From NCBI GenBank assembly GCA_021030915.1, contig JAGEMR010000115.1:31327-95326 (forward strand): 64,000 bases of DNA, given 5' to 3'. The translations under genes and the position numbers were made by a program. Source of the stretch: Astrothelium macrocarpum (lineage: Eukaryota > Ascomycota > Dothideomycetes > Trypetheliales > Trypetheliaceae). Under the pieces are notes generated by a model. It saw only the letters and a list, made by a program, of their open reading frames with translations, was not told the DNA's origin and ran no database searches. How positions within the stretch are numbered: the first letter of the stretch is position 1; every line of letters begins with the position of its first letter. Shown one piece after another: positions 1-9,142 of this stretch.

Positions 1-372
1 CTGCGACTCGGCGAAGAATGTTAGGGCCCAACGTGCCCATATTTGTTTTATGAGAAAGCTGGAGGTTTGTCAATTTCAGCACCTCGGCCGGACTGACCTT
101 ACCTTTGTAACAGATGGTAAAATCCTCACTTGTCTTATTCTACAAGGCTGTAGATAGAGGAATCTTACCTTCGCTAAAAATAGTAGTTGATGTCTCTTAT
201 TAAGCAAGGAAATTAAGCAAGCATTGAAAAGTGAGTTAAGCATCTGAAAGCAAAGCATCATAGTTACCTAGCTGGGTAGCTATCTATCATAGGGTATCGT
301 AAGAAGCTAATTTCAAGGAATCTTCCAAACTAGACACCTCACGATATGCTTGACACGATGGAGACAGCGGCC
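1..372. other. 3' flank of RAD50, no gene seen
   Basis: No convincing coding frame or RNA gene is seen. The stretch is moderately AT-rich and lies downstream of the RAD50 stop codon, so it probably holds the RAD50 3' untranslated region and terminator. Confidence 0.5.
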
Positions 373-3300
373 CTACATTACGTCCGCAATATTCTGCCTC
401 TCTATTTCGCTTGTGATACTGTTATCCTTCCGGCTCACCCGCCAATAGTAATCTGCAAAGTCGGAGCACTGCATGTCCCTCAGAAACTCCTCATCGTGGG
501 TAATCACGATGAGCTGAAAGTTGCTCTGTTGGCGCCTCACGCGAATGATTTCAGCAAGACTTTCAGCCAAGGCTTTGATATTACTACGGTCCAGGTTCGT
601 AGTCGGCTCGTCCAAGGCAATCAACCCGCAGTTTACACCAAAGCATTCGGCCAGCGCAAGACGAATGATGATTGATGCCAATACCTTCTGACCCGCTGAA
701 CAGCGACCACGCATATCCATTTCTGCATCCTGCTTGACCATGACAACACGGTAGTGATAACTCTTGTTACCTTTTGCGGTTTCATTGTCGCTCCGAATCA
801 TGATCGTGTCGACATCGGTACCTTGATACGTTCGCCGCCATAGCTCCTCGATGACTCGATTAATCTCTTCCATCTTAAGGCTATGATATTTCATGATGGC
901 CTTGTCCAGAGCCGAAGCGTACCGCCCAAGATCTTCAACAGCCGCCTTTGTCGTTTCAACTTTGATGTGAGCCTCCTTGTATTTGTAACTAGCATCCTTG
1001 TAATCCGTGTCCCAATCGTCGAGGAGCTGTTTGAGTTGACCATCTTTTGACTTGAGTTGGCCAACAATGGACGCTTGCTCGGCTGCAAGGCGATTACGCT
1101 CTATTTGCCGCTCGGTACCCTCACGCTCGTAACGCTTCTTGTCCGTAGCTGCGTTGGTATTGTCAAGCTTTTCAATCTGAGCACACAGTTCTTCGAGAGC
1201 ACGCTGATCTTGACGGAAGCTGATATTGTCACTGATTCGCCGTTTCATGTCGTCGGTATCGCGTAAATGTTCTTCAATTTTCTTGACCTCTCGTGCAATG
1301 TCGCGTTGTTCATCTTCAAAATGAGACAACTCTTTGATGACGCGCTCCATTTCCTGAGTGGCGCGAGGCAGCTGTTGCTGTCCACCCTGTCGAATGTAGC
1401 GTTCAATTTCCGAGCTCGCCGTATGCAGCTGGTTGACACTATCAGAGAGGCGTACAGCCTCTTGTCGCAGAATGCGGTCACGTTCATCGCCACGATAGCT
1501 GATATCGTCGTACTTTGCTTGAGCCTGTTCAATTTGGGTCAAAAGATTTTGAAGTTCTTTATCCGCATCACCCCGAGCATCTCGCTGCTCGCTGTTGAGA
1601 ACTTTCAATTCATTGATTTGCCCGTTTAGGCTGTTCTTCTCCCTGAGTTGATAGACAGTATCGCTAATCTTTGCTCGAATGTCCCTCGCTTCAATTTCGA
1701 GGCTGACAATATGCGAGCTACCACGTTCTTTGTCCGAATTCAGCTTGCCAAGTGCCGTTTTCGCAGCACGCACTTGTTCATTGACTTGAGCAATCTCGTC
1801 TCTAATCTGCTCCAGTCCTTTCGAAAACCCGGATTCTCTTTTATTTGCAGTGAGTTCTTGAATCTGTGCCTCGAAATGGGCAATGTCTGCGCTATATCTG
1901 GAAATGTTTTGAACCGTGCGAGATAGGGACTCGACATCGCGCTTTGCTTCCTGCCGATCGCTTACAATTTGATCTTGCTCCTCGATTTTGCGGACCAAGA
2001 CGCCACGGCGCGCACCTAACCGATGTACCTCGGATTCGAGGTTCGGAATATCAGAGTCTGATAGTCGTTTCCAAATTTGAAAACTTGAGTACACGTCTCG
2101 TGCAGCTTTCAAGTCATCCTCTGTATCCTCCAGCTGTTCCTTGATGATATCCAAAGCTGCTGCCGTTATCTTTTCTTTGATATTCTGCCGAAATGTGTCA
2201 ATGTCAGAGGTCTTCGAGCTCCCAGTGAATTTGCGTCTACAGAGGCGACACTCGTTTTGTTTTTCCTGATACTCCAGAACTTTCTCATAATAGTCCTTCA
2301 TGTACGCATATCCATCGAAATCTTTTCTCAAGATATCACGTTCTCGCTGAACTTGATCAACATACTCCAGGTAGTCCGATGGCTCTTTTTCAGTAGCGTC
2401 TCGAACGCTTTTTTCGCATGACCTTTTCTCTTCGGTTTTCCGCTTGAGTTCTTCACGGGCACCTGTCAGTCGGAAATCGGCTTGCTCGAGCTCTTTAGAT
2501 GTGCCGTCACGCTCAGCTTCAGCGTCCTGCAAATCAGTGGCTTTTTGTTGGGCGATAAACTGAAAGACCTTCTCAAGGTTAGATGGCTCCCAGTCGGAAC
2601 CCACAACCTTTACAATCCCACTGCCATGCGCAGTCACCATGGTGTCGAGGCTCTTCTTCCTGTCCTTAAGTTCCTTGACGAGATAGTCAAGTTGAGCAGA
2701 TTCTGCTGCCCGCTCAGTGCCTTGAATGAGCTCTGCGTCCAACTTATCCTTTTGGTCCTCCAGGACTCGAATCTTCTCATTAACATTACTAATTTGCTTG
2801 TCCCACACTGACATGGAAAACTCTTCCTTGGTCTTCTTCAGACGGTACTCAACATCTTCCTTACTCGATTCCAACATGGCCTTACCACCTTCATCAACCT
2901 CAATCTTGTCCAAATCAATTTGCAAGCTTGAGATCTTGCGGTCATTTGCGGCGATCTGGGTTCTGGCATTCTCCTTGCTTTGATCCAAAGCCGATTTTTG
3001 CCCATTAAGGCGGTTAAGAGCAGCTTGGGCGCTGTGGAGCTCATCTTGGGTTGCTCGTCGAGCGCGATCAAGAGCATTGTTCTGGTCCTTGGCCATTTTA
3101 CCAATACGATCGGTAAATTCTTCGATGAGACTATCGGTGACGTCAAGGTCAAATCCTCGGATGCTGTGACGACGCGCGGTTTCCTTGACCAGCCGCTCTC
3201 GTCGCTCAACTTGTTGTTCGAACTGCCCTTGCTGAGCTTCGTAGGTTCCAATTTCCTTTTGCTTCTCGCCCTGCGTCTCCCGTAGGCTCTTGATTTCCTC

Positions 3301-4293
3301 GGTCAACTCACTGTAACGCACAGTTTGCGTTTGTTTGCTTTCCTGAAGTGTTTGCACGGTTTCTTCGTACTTCTCAAGCATGTGCTCAAGTTCTTCGTCT
3401 GGTTGGTCAAGCCGCTTCAAATTGCGTAGTAAACGGTTGACATTGTCACGCTTGGCGCGCTCCTCAATGCGTTTGCCTTCGAGTTCGGCAACGGTTTTCT
3501 CGAACCGAGCAGCATGCCTCCAAGCTTCTTCGGATTTTGTGGTTGCCTCCAGTATGTCTTTGTCCATGTCCTGAGACCTGGCTCGAAGCACTTCTATTTC
3601 CTCGAACAGGTGGTGTGATAACTTCTCGGCTCGCTCGCCCTTAATCTTGTCTTCTTTGGCGTGCTGTTCAATAAGTTTGTATTTGGCTAGTTCCTCGTTA
3701 TGGGTTTTCCTGAGTATTTTGATGTTGTCGATCGCTCTAGTGTATTTTAACGCCTCGAAGATTTCGTCGAAACGCTTCTTCAATTGCGCTGGCTCGCTCA
3801 TCGGCCATAGACTATCATCCTGGTGGCAGAATATGACATGTTCTAATATAGCCTTCGAGACGCCCAGGTATTGAGGCATGATGGTGTCTAGTTCGCCAAC
3901 TTTCGAAGAGATCGATATGCGCTCGCCATCCCTCCTTGCCTCCAAGGTGCCCTCGAGCTTCTTTTGAGACCGTGAAGTCTTCTTGACGTTGAGCTGGAGC
4001 TTGCGTGATGTCACCATCCGAGTGCCATTAGTTCCCACAAACATGAGCTTTACAAGAGCAGTAACTTCTTTCTCATGGCAGAGGTTAGGATCATGGATGA
4101 ATGCGCCGCCGAATTTGCTGTTGACCGGCAACTCGCCCGTGGTTGCATATTTGAGACACTCGATGATGGTTGTCTTGCCAGCCCCATTGTAGCCAACAAT
4201 GATGGTCAGTGGAGTATAGAACTGAATGGTATTAAAGGGTTTAGGACCAAAGCTGCGAACACCCGAGATCTGGAGTCTATCTATGCTTGCTAT
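373..4293 (-). CDS. RAD50: DNA double-strand break repair protein RAD50 (5' exon unresolved)
   Basis: RAD50 is the ATPase/coiled-coil subunit of the Mre11-Rad50-Nbs1 complex, which acts in the nucleus at DNA double-strand breaks, telomeres and meiotic breaks. Seen in the sequence: a Walker A motif GYNGAGKTT encoded near 4170, just upstream of the first internal ATG at 4131; long heptad-rich coiled coils; a central zinc hook CRLCRR encoded near 2240; a second coiled coil; an ABC signature RCSAGQK near 700; Walker B LIALDEPTTNLD; and an H-loop ITHDEEF. The open frame covers about 1,300 residues, the usual RAD50 length. The frame is open up to an in-frame TGA at 4294-4296 and begins with IDRLQISGVRSFGP, typical of RAD50 residues 4-17. 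The true initiator Met must therefore lie in a short upstream exon that I could not join with confidence. The gene is divergent from WC-2. Confidence 0.96.
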   Translation of the reverse strand: MASIDRLQISGVRSFGPKPFNTIQFYTPLTIIVGYNGAGKTTIIECLKYATTGELPVNSKFGGAFIHDPNLCHEKEVTALVKLMFVGTNGTRMVTSRKLQLNVKKTSRSQKKLEGTLEARRDGERISISSKVGELDTIMPQYLGVSKAILEHVIFCHQDDSLWPMSEPAQLKKRFDEIFEALKYTRAIDNIKILRKTHNEELAKYKLIEQHAKEDKIKGERAEKLSHHLFEEIEVLRARSQDMDKDILEATTKSEEAWRHAARFEKTVAELEGKRIEERAKRDNVNRLLRNLKRLDQPDEELEHMLEKYEETVQTLQESKQTQTVRYSELTEEIKSLRETQGEKQKEIGTYEAQQGQFEQQVERRERLVKETARRHSIRGFDLDVTDSLIEEFTDRIGKMAKDQNNALDRARRATQDELHSAQAALNRLNGQKSALDQSKENARTQIAANDRKISSLQIDLDKIEVDEGGKAMLESSKEDVEYRLKKTKEEFSMSVWDKQISNVNEKIRVLEDQKDKLDAELIQGTERAAESAQLDYLVKELKDRKKSLDTMVTAHGSGIVKVVGSDWEPSNLEKVFQFIAQQKATDLQDAEAERDGTSKELEQADFRLTGAREELKRKTEEKRSCEKSVRDATEKEPSDYLEYVDQVQRERDILRKDFDGYAYMKDYYEKVLEYQEKQNECRLCRRKFTGSSKTSDIDTFRQNIKEKITAAALDIIKEQLEDTEDDLKAARDVYSSFQIWKRLSDSDIPNLESEVHRLGARRGVLVRKIEEQDQIVSDRQEAKRDVESLSRTVQNISRYSADIAHFEAQIQELTANKRESGFSKGLEQIRDEIAQVNEQVRAAKTALGKLNSDKERGSSHIVSLEIEARDIRAKISDTVYQLREKNSLNGQINELKVLNSEQRDARGDADKELQNLLTQIEQAQAKYDDISYRGDERDRILRQEAVRLSDSVNQLHTASSEIERYIRQGGQQQLPRATQEMERVIKELSHFEDEQRDIAREVKKIEEHLRDTDDMKRRISDNISFRQDQRALEELCAQIEKLDNTNAATDKKRYEREGTERQIERNRLAAEQASIVGQLKSKDGQLKQLLDDWDTDYKDASYKYKEAHIKVETTKAAVEDLGRYASALDKAIMKYHSLKMEEINRVIEELWRRTYQGTDVDTIMIRSDNETAKGNKSYHYRVVMVKQDAEMDMRGRCSAGQKVLASIIIRLALAECFGVNCGLIALDEPTTNLDRSNIKALAESLAEIIRVRRQQSNFQLIVITHDEEFLRDMQCSDFADYYWRVSRKDNSITSEIERQNIADVM

Positions 4294-4885
4294 TCACTGT
4301 CAGCCTTCTTCGTGAGAGAACATGTTGATGTTCAAGTAGCGACATACACCTGCTTCATATCAGCAAAGAGTCTTGGTTCGACTGTGGGGTGTGTACTTAC
4401 ATCTTCGTAGGAAGTCAAGTGCTTGTGGGATGTGACAACCTATGTTTAGCAAGAAAGAAAGTCGACACGACGTAGGCTAAGGCAGGAAGGTGAAGAGTTG
4501 AAGGTACAGAGGCAGGGAAAGAACTGGCGTTGTTGCCTTATATGAGGTACCTCCATGAGCCTCACCCACGGCCAACTCTTCACGTACTTCAGTGACCAAA
4601 GTGCCAGGTGAAATGCGCGACATGGAGGCTGACGTCACGCCTAAGTGACACGTATTCACGTGATGCTCACGAGGTCTGGACCAATCACGTCACGCCTCGC
4701 TGATGAAGAACGCCAGCATGGAGAAGACCATCGCTAACCGCGCACGCACATGTCCTGCCCATGCGCTGAGTGATTAACGTTGCCCAACCCTCTGTCTGCT
4801 GTCTCCTCGGGCCACGCATGTGGTATCACACTACCACCGGGTTTCAATGTCCTTGTATCAAAATGGAAGTACACTACCGCCCGAA
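4294..4885. promoter_or_regulatory. Divergent promoter region between RAD50 and WC-2
   Basis: This spacer lies between two head-to-head genes. It contains a perfect CRE-type palindrome TGACGTCA at 4630-4637, an E-box type palindrome TCACGTGA at 4656-4663, a CCAAT box at 4681-4685, and an 11-bp direct repeat ACGTCACGCCT at 4632-4642 and 4687-4697. The first RAD50 exon should also lie in the left part. Binding by bZIP or bHLH factors is inferred from the motifs only. Confidence 0.55.
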
Positions 4886-4940
4886 GTAAGTACGATTCAT
4901 GTCGAATAGGATTGATTAGCAAGACTGACGCTCTCTGTAG
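4886..4940 (+). other. Putative 5' UTR intron of WC-2
   Basis: A strong donor GTAAGT at 4886 and an acceptor CTGTAG ending at 4940 sit immediately before the WC-2 start codon at 4941. Reading through from the upstream ATG at 4863 does not join the WC-2 frame, so this looks like a 55-nt leader intron abutting the start codon. Confidence 0.55.
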
Positions 4941-6533
4941 ATGGACGCCGTTGATTCCATGTCCGGAATGCTGGACCAGGACTCAAACATGCTCAACGGT
5001 CTCAACATGACTGACATGATTCCCATGGATCTCGATCTTTCCTTGCCTCCCGAAACCGACACTACCTCCTTTACACCTGCAGCTGCATCACAGGCGCCAC
5101 AGCCTACTGCAGAACCCAGTGATGGCGCATTTGCTCTGCAACAACAGGATGGCGGATCGATATCTGTAGCAGGTGCTGGCCCACTGCCTACAGGATTTGG
5201 AATCCAGCCAAACCAATCCAGCGGAAGCACATTGACAGAATTCACAAAACGCCGTAACTGGTCACAGCGCGTCCTCGAGGAGCTCAAGGATTTTTTGCAT
5301 ATTCTGACTCCAGACGGGCGCATACTCTACGTGTCACCTTCATGTAAATCTTTAACTGGCCACGATCCCTCCCAAATTCAAGGAAAGTTTATTGGTGAAT
5401 TCATACATCCCGATGATAGCGGCATCTTTGTTCGGGAGTTCAATGAATCAATCGCTTCCGGCAACCCGCTACGCTTTTTCTATCGCTTCCGTAAGGCAGA
5501 TGACACCTATGCTATATTTGAGTCTCACGGACATCCACATCTCTCTTCCGAAGCCATCCAGTTTGGACCCAGCCCTAATAGCGCCGGATTTTGTCGAGGC
5601 TTCTTTCTCATGGCACGTCCATATCCCACGAAAAATGCTGCTCTTCTAGACTCTTTCCTCGAACACAAGATCGAAAACGAGCGCCTCACCAAACGCATTG
5701 CCGAGCTCAAGCGTGAGGAAGCGGAGGAGACGGAAGCTCAAGAGCGACACTGGAAACAGAGAGTCGAAGGCCCCCAGTCGTCCATGACGCCCTCGGAATC
5801 TCTCGCTGACGCTGCACTTCGTCCCAGCAACGCAGAAAACGGGCAGAGCAACATTACCATGGGGGATGGAGCAAACCAATCTTCTGCTACGCCTTCAGCG
5901 AGCGCCTATGGAGGAATGCCACCGCCTGCAAAGCCAGGTGCTGCATCCAATGCCCTTACACGACAGAATTTGGACGAAGCACTCGCTGCGAGCAAACCCG
6001 ACAGCATCAACGATAAGATGGCGCGATATGAAGGTGCGACACATATCGAAACAATTGAGATGCTCACTGGCCTACGGTATCGGGATGGTGAGCGCTCGCA
6101 AGGCATTTCTACCGGCGATACGTCACCTGCACTGATCAAGGGCGATGCCGGCATCGTCATACTGGCCGATCGGGACAAAGGGTCTGGTTCAGGAGCTGGG
6201 GAGAAGAAAAAGAAGGTCAAAGTGACGGATGAATATGTCTGTACCGATTGCGGAACGTTAGATAGTCCAGAGTGGAGAAAAGGGCCAGCGGGTCCAAAGA
6301 CGTTATGCAATGCTTGTGGCTGTAAGTCCCCACTGATAAATTTTGCCCAGATCCCCAGTCTTTCTCACGCCGATCACTGTGTACATTTATGCCGACTAAA
6401 TTTCCTAGTGAGATGGGCCAAAAAAGAAAAGAAACGTCAAGGTGTTCCACCTGGGCCTCCAGGAAGTACTCCAGCACATCAGGGCCTGCCGCCATCGCTT
6501 CCAATGGGACAGAGTACTGGAAGCAGTGGATGA
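4941..6533 (+). CDS. wc-2: White collar 2-like GATA/PAS transcription factor
   Basis: WC-2 is the partner of the blue-light photoreceptor WC-1; together they form the white-collar complex that activates light-responsive and clock genes. The protein is 501 aa after removing the intron at 6322-6408. An acidic N-terminus is followed by a PAS domain (about residues 113-205, with LHILTPDGRILYVSPS and FIHPDDS), a basic/coiled-coil stretch (about 230-275), a Lys-rich nuclear-localisation patch GEKKKKVK, and a C-terminal GATA zinc finger from about residue 432 (CTDCG ... LCNACG). The intron splits the finger right after its last cysteine pair; splicing restores CGLRWAKKEKK, the expected basic tail of a GATA finger. 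The start at 4941 gives a sensible N-terminus and follows a probable leader intron. WC-1 is not in the window. Confidence 0.93.
   Translation: MDAVDSMSGMLDQDSNMLNGLNMTDMIPMDLDLSLPPETDTTSFTPAAASQAPQPTAEPSDGAFALQQQDGGSISVAGAGPLPTGFGIQPNQSSGSTLTEFTKRRNWSQRVLEELKDFLHILTPDGRILYVSPSCKSLTGHDPSQIQGKFIGEFIHPDDSGIFVREFNESIASGNPLRFFYRFRKADDTYAIFESHGHPHLSSEAIQFGPSPNSAGFCRGFFLMARPYPTKNAALLDSFLEHKIENERLTKRIAELKREEAEETEAQERHWKQRVEGPQSSMTPSESLADAALRPSNAENGQSNITMGDGANQSSATPSASAYGGMPPPAKPGAASNALTRQNLDEALAASKPDSINDKMARYEGATHIETIEMLTGLRYRDGERSQGISTGDTSPALIKGDAGIVILADRDKGSGSGAGEKKKKVKVTDEYVCTDCGTLDSPEWRKGPAGPKTLCNACGCKSPLINFAQIPSLSHADHCVHLCRLNFLVRWAKKEKKRQGVPPGPPGSTPAHQGLPPSLPMGQSTGSSG
6322..6408 (+). other. WC-2 intron inside the GATA finger, 87 nt, no in-frame stop
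   Basis: The donor GTAAGT at 6322 and the acceptor CCTAG ending at 6408 bound an 87-nt intron, a multiple of three without an in-frame stop. Removing it rebuilds the conserved zinc-finger tail, so it is an intron and not coding sequence. If retained it would add 29 residues within the finger. Confidence 0.85.
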
Positions 6534-7091
6534 CATATACGATATCCAATGAATTTAGAAGCAACTTCGTTATGGCGATTCAGGTGTCCTTGCTGGTGTC
6601 TATGCTTTGATATGGCCGGAAACGAGCTTGCGGTTTTTAAAAGGTTGTGCATATGCAAGGTTTTTGGTACATGGTGAGAATGCCATTAGCTCAGGGGGTG
6701 GACCTTAACAGACATTGGAACGGGCGCACGATGCATGATGAAATCTTGGTCAGTTTTGGCGCAATATACCTCTTTGTCTTTACATCCCCTGCTTCTGACG
6801 CTTTTGATTGCTCATTTGGGACTCACGTTTTCTCGAAATTAATTTAGGAATCGTTATCGAGCTATCCTCGCAAGCAACCTTTCTTAGGCTCTTTTGACCG
6901 TACAACATTTTGTATTTGTATGTCACATGGCTGAAAGGTTTGGGAGAGCCCTCATGAACCATTACTCGAGGCTTTGCTCGACTTCAGTGGTTTGTGCGCT
7001 TCCTCCAAACATTTTAAACCCATGTATAACCCAAATAATGGTTCCGAAGTGTTCCTATCCTAGTAAGCTATGAATCGAGTGTTCGTGAAAC
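6534..7091. other. Convergent 3' spacer between WC-2 and the F-box gene
   Basis: The spacer is AT-rich, with no recognised coding frame or RNA gene. It should hold the two facing 3' untranslated regions. Confidence 0.5.
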
Positions 7092-8955
7092 CTAGTAAGC
7101 AAGCCGGACTTTCCGTCCGGACGTCAGTTGCTCCTGTGATCGAGAATCAACTTGAATACCTTGCTTCACCGCCCATTCCACAGCATCAATACTAAGATCC
7201 ATGCACTGATTAACCCCAAGATATACAAGAGAAGCTTTCAAATTTTGCACGAGTTTTTTGACACCAACGCCAGTGATCCGTGTATGGGAAACATCGAGAC
7301 GGCGTAAAAGGGTGAAACGCTCTTAAAACACATAAGTACGATCTCTTGTTAAAAAGCGCTTTACGCTGTTAAAACTTACCAATGACCAAGTCCACAATAT
7401 CATCATTGAAACCTGAATTTGATAGACCGAGTTCTTTCAATCGATGGTCCAATCGCCTATTGCTAAGCAACGTCAACACGTCATGTGATTGTAGTGCCGA
7501 GTCATTGATGATCAATTTTTCAAGACTACGCTCCTCGCCACGGCCGGCGATTGTTTGGAGAAATTGAGAAGAGTTCATATCAACACTCCATTCTAATTCG
7601 GTCAGATGTGGAAACAAAGTTGTCGTCTCGTCCACGTCCTGCAAGAAATCTCCCGGACGATTTCCGGTAAAATTGATGCGTAGGTTTTCCAGCGTTGGAG
7701 GAAGGTCATTGTACGTGAATGATATTTGTGAATCGAGAAGATCGAGCGACTTCAACTTGGGGAGCGCGCGGAAAGGTATTTGTCCTCGTTGGGGAAAGGC
7801 AGCCCATTTCCTCAGAGTCAATGCCTCGAGATTGGGCACCAAGGGCAATAAAAGCGTCAGCATCGATACCACAGACCGAGCGTATTGATTACTGCTGTGC
7901 ACCAATTTAAGTACTTTCAAACCAGGCGACTCAGTCTTTGATATCAAAGGCAACCCCCCGGCTTTTACTAGTCCAAACTCAGCCGTTGAGAGCGACTTGC
8001 AGGTATCGAGGATTGCAAAGACGCAGTCGAGGGTAATTTCGGCGGCATTGCCAATAATCAAATTTCTAAGAGTCGGCGATCCAGGTGTTAGTAGCGATGC
8101 AAACGAATGGCCTAGAATGTGGCTGCTGAGGATCTCCAAGGTGTCTAGTTTGCGGCAGCTCTTCGCCAGGAAGCGCACCGCAGTGGTTTCATTATCACCT
8201 AAACGGTGTAATATAGCCTTTCTCAGTTCTCCTGCAGATCTTTGGATGGCATGGTTAACGAAGCGGATGGGAACAAGTCGCTTTGCTTTCGAGAGATCCA
8301 GGTGGTTCCACAGCCTTTCCTTCGATGACAATAATTGATTCCAAGCCCTGGATACCCTCAAACATCGCACAACCTGCTCAAATTGGAGAAAATTGAGAAT
8401 GATCTCAGCCACTTCCATCGGGAGGACCTGAAACGGATCCTGTGATTTTGGGGGAGACAAATGACGCGAGAGCTTCTCACAAACAGAGAAGAGGATTCTA
8501 TAATCATCTGAATTGCTACTGGAAACTCTTCGTAAGCCATACTGATAAATGTCAAGTGCCTGTTCGGATTTGTCCATTTTTTGTAGAATCCTACCAGCTC
8601 GGAGATAGCCCTTTCACGAGTTAGTCGTGTCTAAAGTGGCCTTTTGAATTCCACGCTCAAGCTGAATACGTACCGTCACATCCTTTCGGTGGCGTTTGAT
8701 CGTGCTCTGAGCGTCATGTAGAGCCTTCTTGAAGTCCCCAAGCTTTTCATATGTGGCAGCACGGTTGTCATATAGACTTGCTTTTGGCGCAATGGATTTT
8801 GCGATTGCCTAGCAGAAATGAGCAACAACGAAGCGACACTGTATTGATTGAGAGTCAACCTTCGAAAACGCGTCGAGAGCCTCGACGTACTTGGCACTGC
8901 GATAAAGCGTTTTGCCGTGTAACTGTAACGCGTTTATCCCGTGTTGATCATCCAT
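7092..8955 (-). CDS. pof3: TPR / F-box / LRR protein, Pof3/Dia2 type
   Basis: This is a substrate receptor for an SCF ubiquitin ligase. Proteins with this order (N-terminal TPR, F-box, C-terminal leucine-rich repeats) are Pof3 of fission yeast and Dia2 of budding yeast, which act in genome stability at replication forks. Four exons give 563 aa: 8955-8860, 8808-8674, 8610-7380 and 7321-7092. All joins keep frame and have GT-AG ends. Exons 1 and 2 encode TPR helices (LHGKTLYRSAKYVEALDAF, then YDNRAATYEKLGDF). The F-box (FQVLPMEVAEIILNFL) is at about residues 126-165, followed by repeated L-rich segments typical of LRRs. The last exon adds a final LRR (LLRRLDVSHTRITGVGVKKL). The start ATG at 8955 opens directly into the first TPR. 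Family assignment is from domain order. Confidence 0.85.
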
Positions 8956-9142
8956 TACCACTGCGCAACTTCGTCACAGACGACTCAGTGTGTTGTAAAG
9001 AAGTTCGAATAAAAATTCCAGTATCAAGTGCGAATGTTAGGGTTGTTTTTGTAAAGGTAAAAGTGGAGGACGCGGCGAGTTTACGCGACTGGCACTTTGC
9101 TGCCCGCGGAGGAGCCACTCCTCATCTCCCGCAAACTCCACC
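8956..9142. promoter_or_regulatory. Compact bidirectional promoter
   Basis: Only 187 bp separates the start codons of the head-to-head F-box and CTNNBL1 genes, so both core promoters and both leaders must lie here. No clear TATA box is seen. A CCACCATGA start context precedes CTNNBL1. Confidence 0.6.

Noticed and set aside
346..675. Plus-strand open frame of 109 codons
   Set aside because: It is the antisense shadow of the RAD50 C-terminal ATPase domain.
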